Origin: JACDBD01 sp050743385
GTDB taxonomy: Bacteria; Actinomycetota; Acidimicrobiia; IMCC26256; JACDBD01
Length of the DNA: 5,425 nucleotides
Reading direction: 5' to 3'
NCBI GenBank assembly: GCA_050743385.1
Contig: JBOGFJ010000269.1
Coordinates: 1-5,425, forward strand
The position numbers were made by a program, and so were the translations under genes. Under the pieces are notes generated by a model. It made no database searches and was not told the DNA's origin. It saw only the letters and a program-made list of their open reading frames with translations. Within the stretch, counting starts at the first letter, position 1; the number at the start of each line of letters is the position of its first letter. This document shows positions 5,334 to 5,425 of the stretch, one piece after another.

Positions 5334-5425
5334 GGTCGGACGGCGTCAGGCCGGCCCACAGGTCGGCCGCCGCCGTCACCACCTCACGCCCGGGCCCGTG
5401 CGCGGTGGTCGGCTCGGCCGCGCCC
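5326..5425 (-). CDS. 3' end of an unidentified convergent gene (partial)
   Basis: On the - strand a frame is open from the right edge to a TAG at 5328-5326. It encodes about 32 residues ending DLWAGLTPSDLS. Nearly every third codon position is G or C, as in the real genes here, which supports coding, although the region is so GC-rich that this is weak evidence. It would overlap the end of the slipin gene tail to tail by 8 bp. The family cannot be recognised. The alternative is that 5334-5425 is non-coding. Confidence 0.4.
   Translation of the reverse strand, partial: GAAEPTTAHGPGREVVTAAADLWAGLTPSDLS

Overview
This 5.4-kb window is high-GC, gene-dense bacterial DNA, most likely from an actinobacterium and possibly from a deep lineage such as Acidimicrobiia. 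That placement is an inference from four things: the actinobacterial form of inositol-3-phosphate synthase, a DUF3499-like small protein, the CCA tRNA nucleotidyltransferase with the actinobacterial type of C-terminal tail, and probable leaderless GTG starts directly behind TANNNT-like -10 boxes. I see no mobile element, CRISPR array, tRNA, rRNA or phage gene.

Layout from left to right: (1) the 3' end of an unidentified + strand gene, whose stop overlaps the next start as ATGA; (2) ino1, inositol-3-phosphate synthase (71-1147, +); (3) a class I SAM-dependent methyltransferase (1192-1890, +), probably from its own leaderless promoter; (4) a convergent CCA tRNA nucleotidyltransferase (1916-3313, -); (5) a divergent DUF3499-like zinc-ribbon-type protein (3445-3771, +), with a 131-bp shared intergenic region; (6) a two-gene membrane operon of a short NfeD-type protein (3855-4364, +) and a stomatin/slipin SPFH protein (4389-5333, +); (7) at the right edge, the probable 3' end of a - strand gene converging on the slipin gene.

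The genes make three functional groups. Ino1 makes inositol phosphate for phosphatidylinositol and probably mycothiol. The CCA enzyme matures tRNA 3' ends. The NfeD/slipin pair is a known conserved partnership thought to organise or guard membrane microdomains. The methyltransferase and the DUF3499-like protein have no assigned substrate or role.

The window is mostly ordinary housekeeping sequence. The points most worth a second look are the divergent DUF3499 member, a six-codon mini-ORF whose stop overlaps the nfeD start just behind a -10-like box, the repeated leaderless-start architecture, and an 11-bp perfect inverted repeat inside ino1. I did not find convincing evidence of a new multi-gene system.
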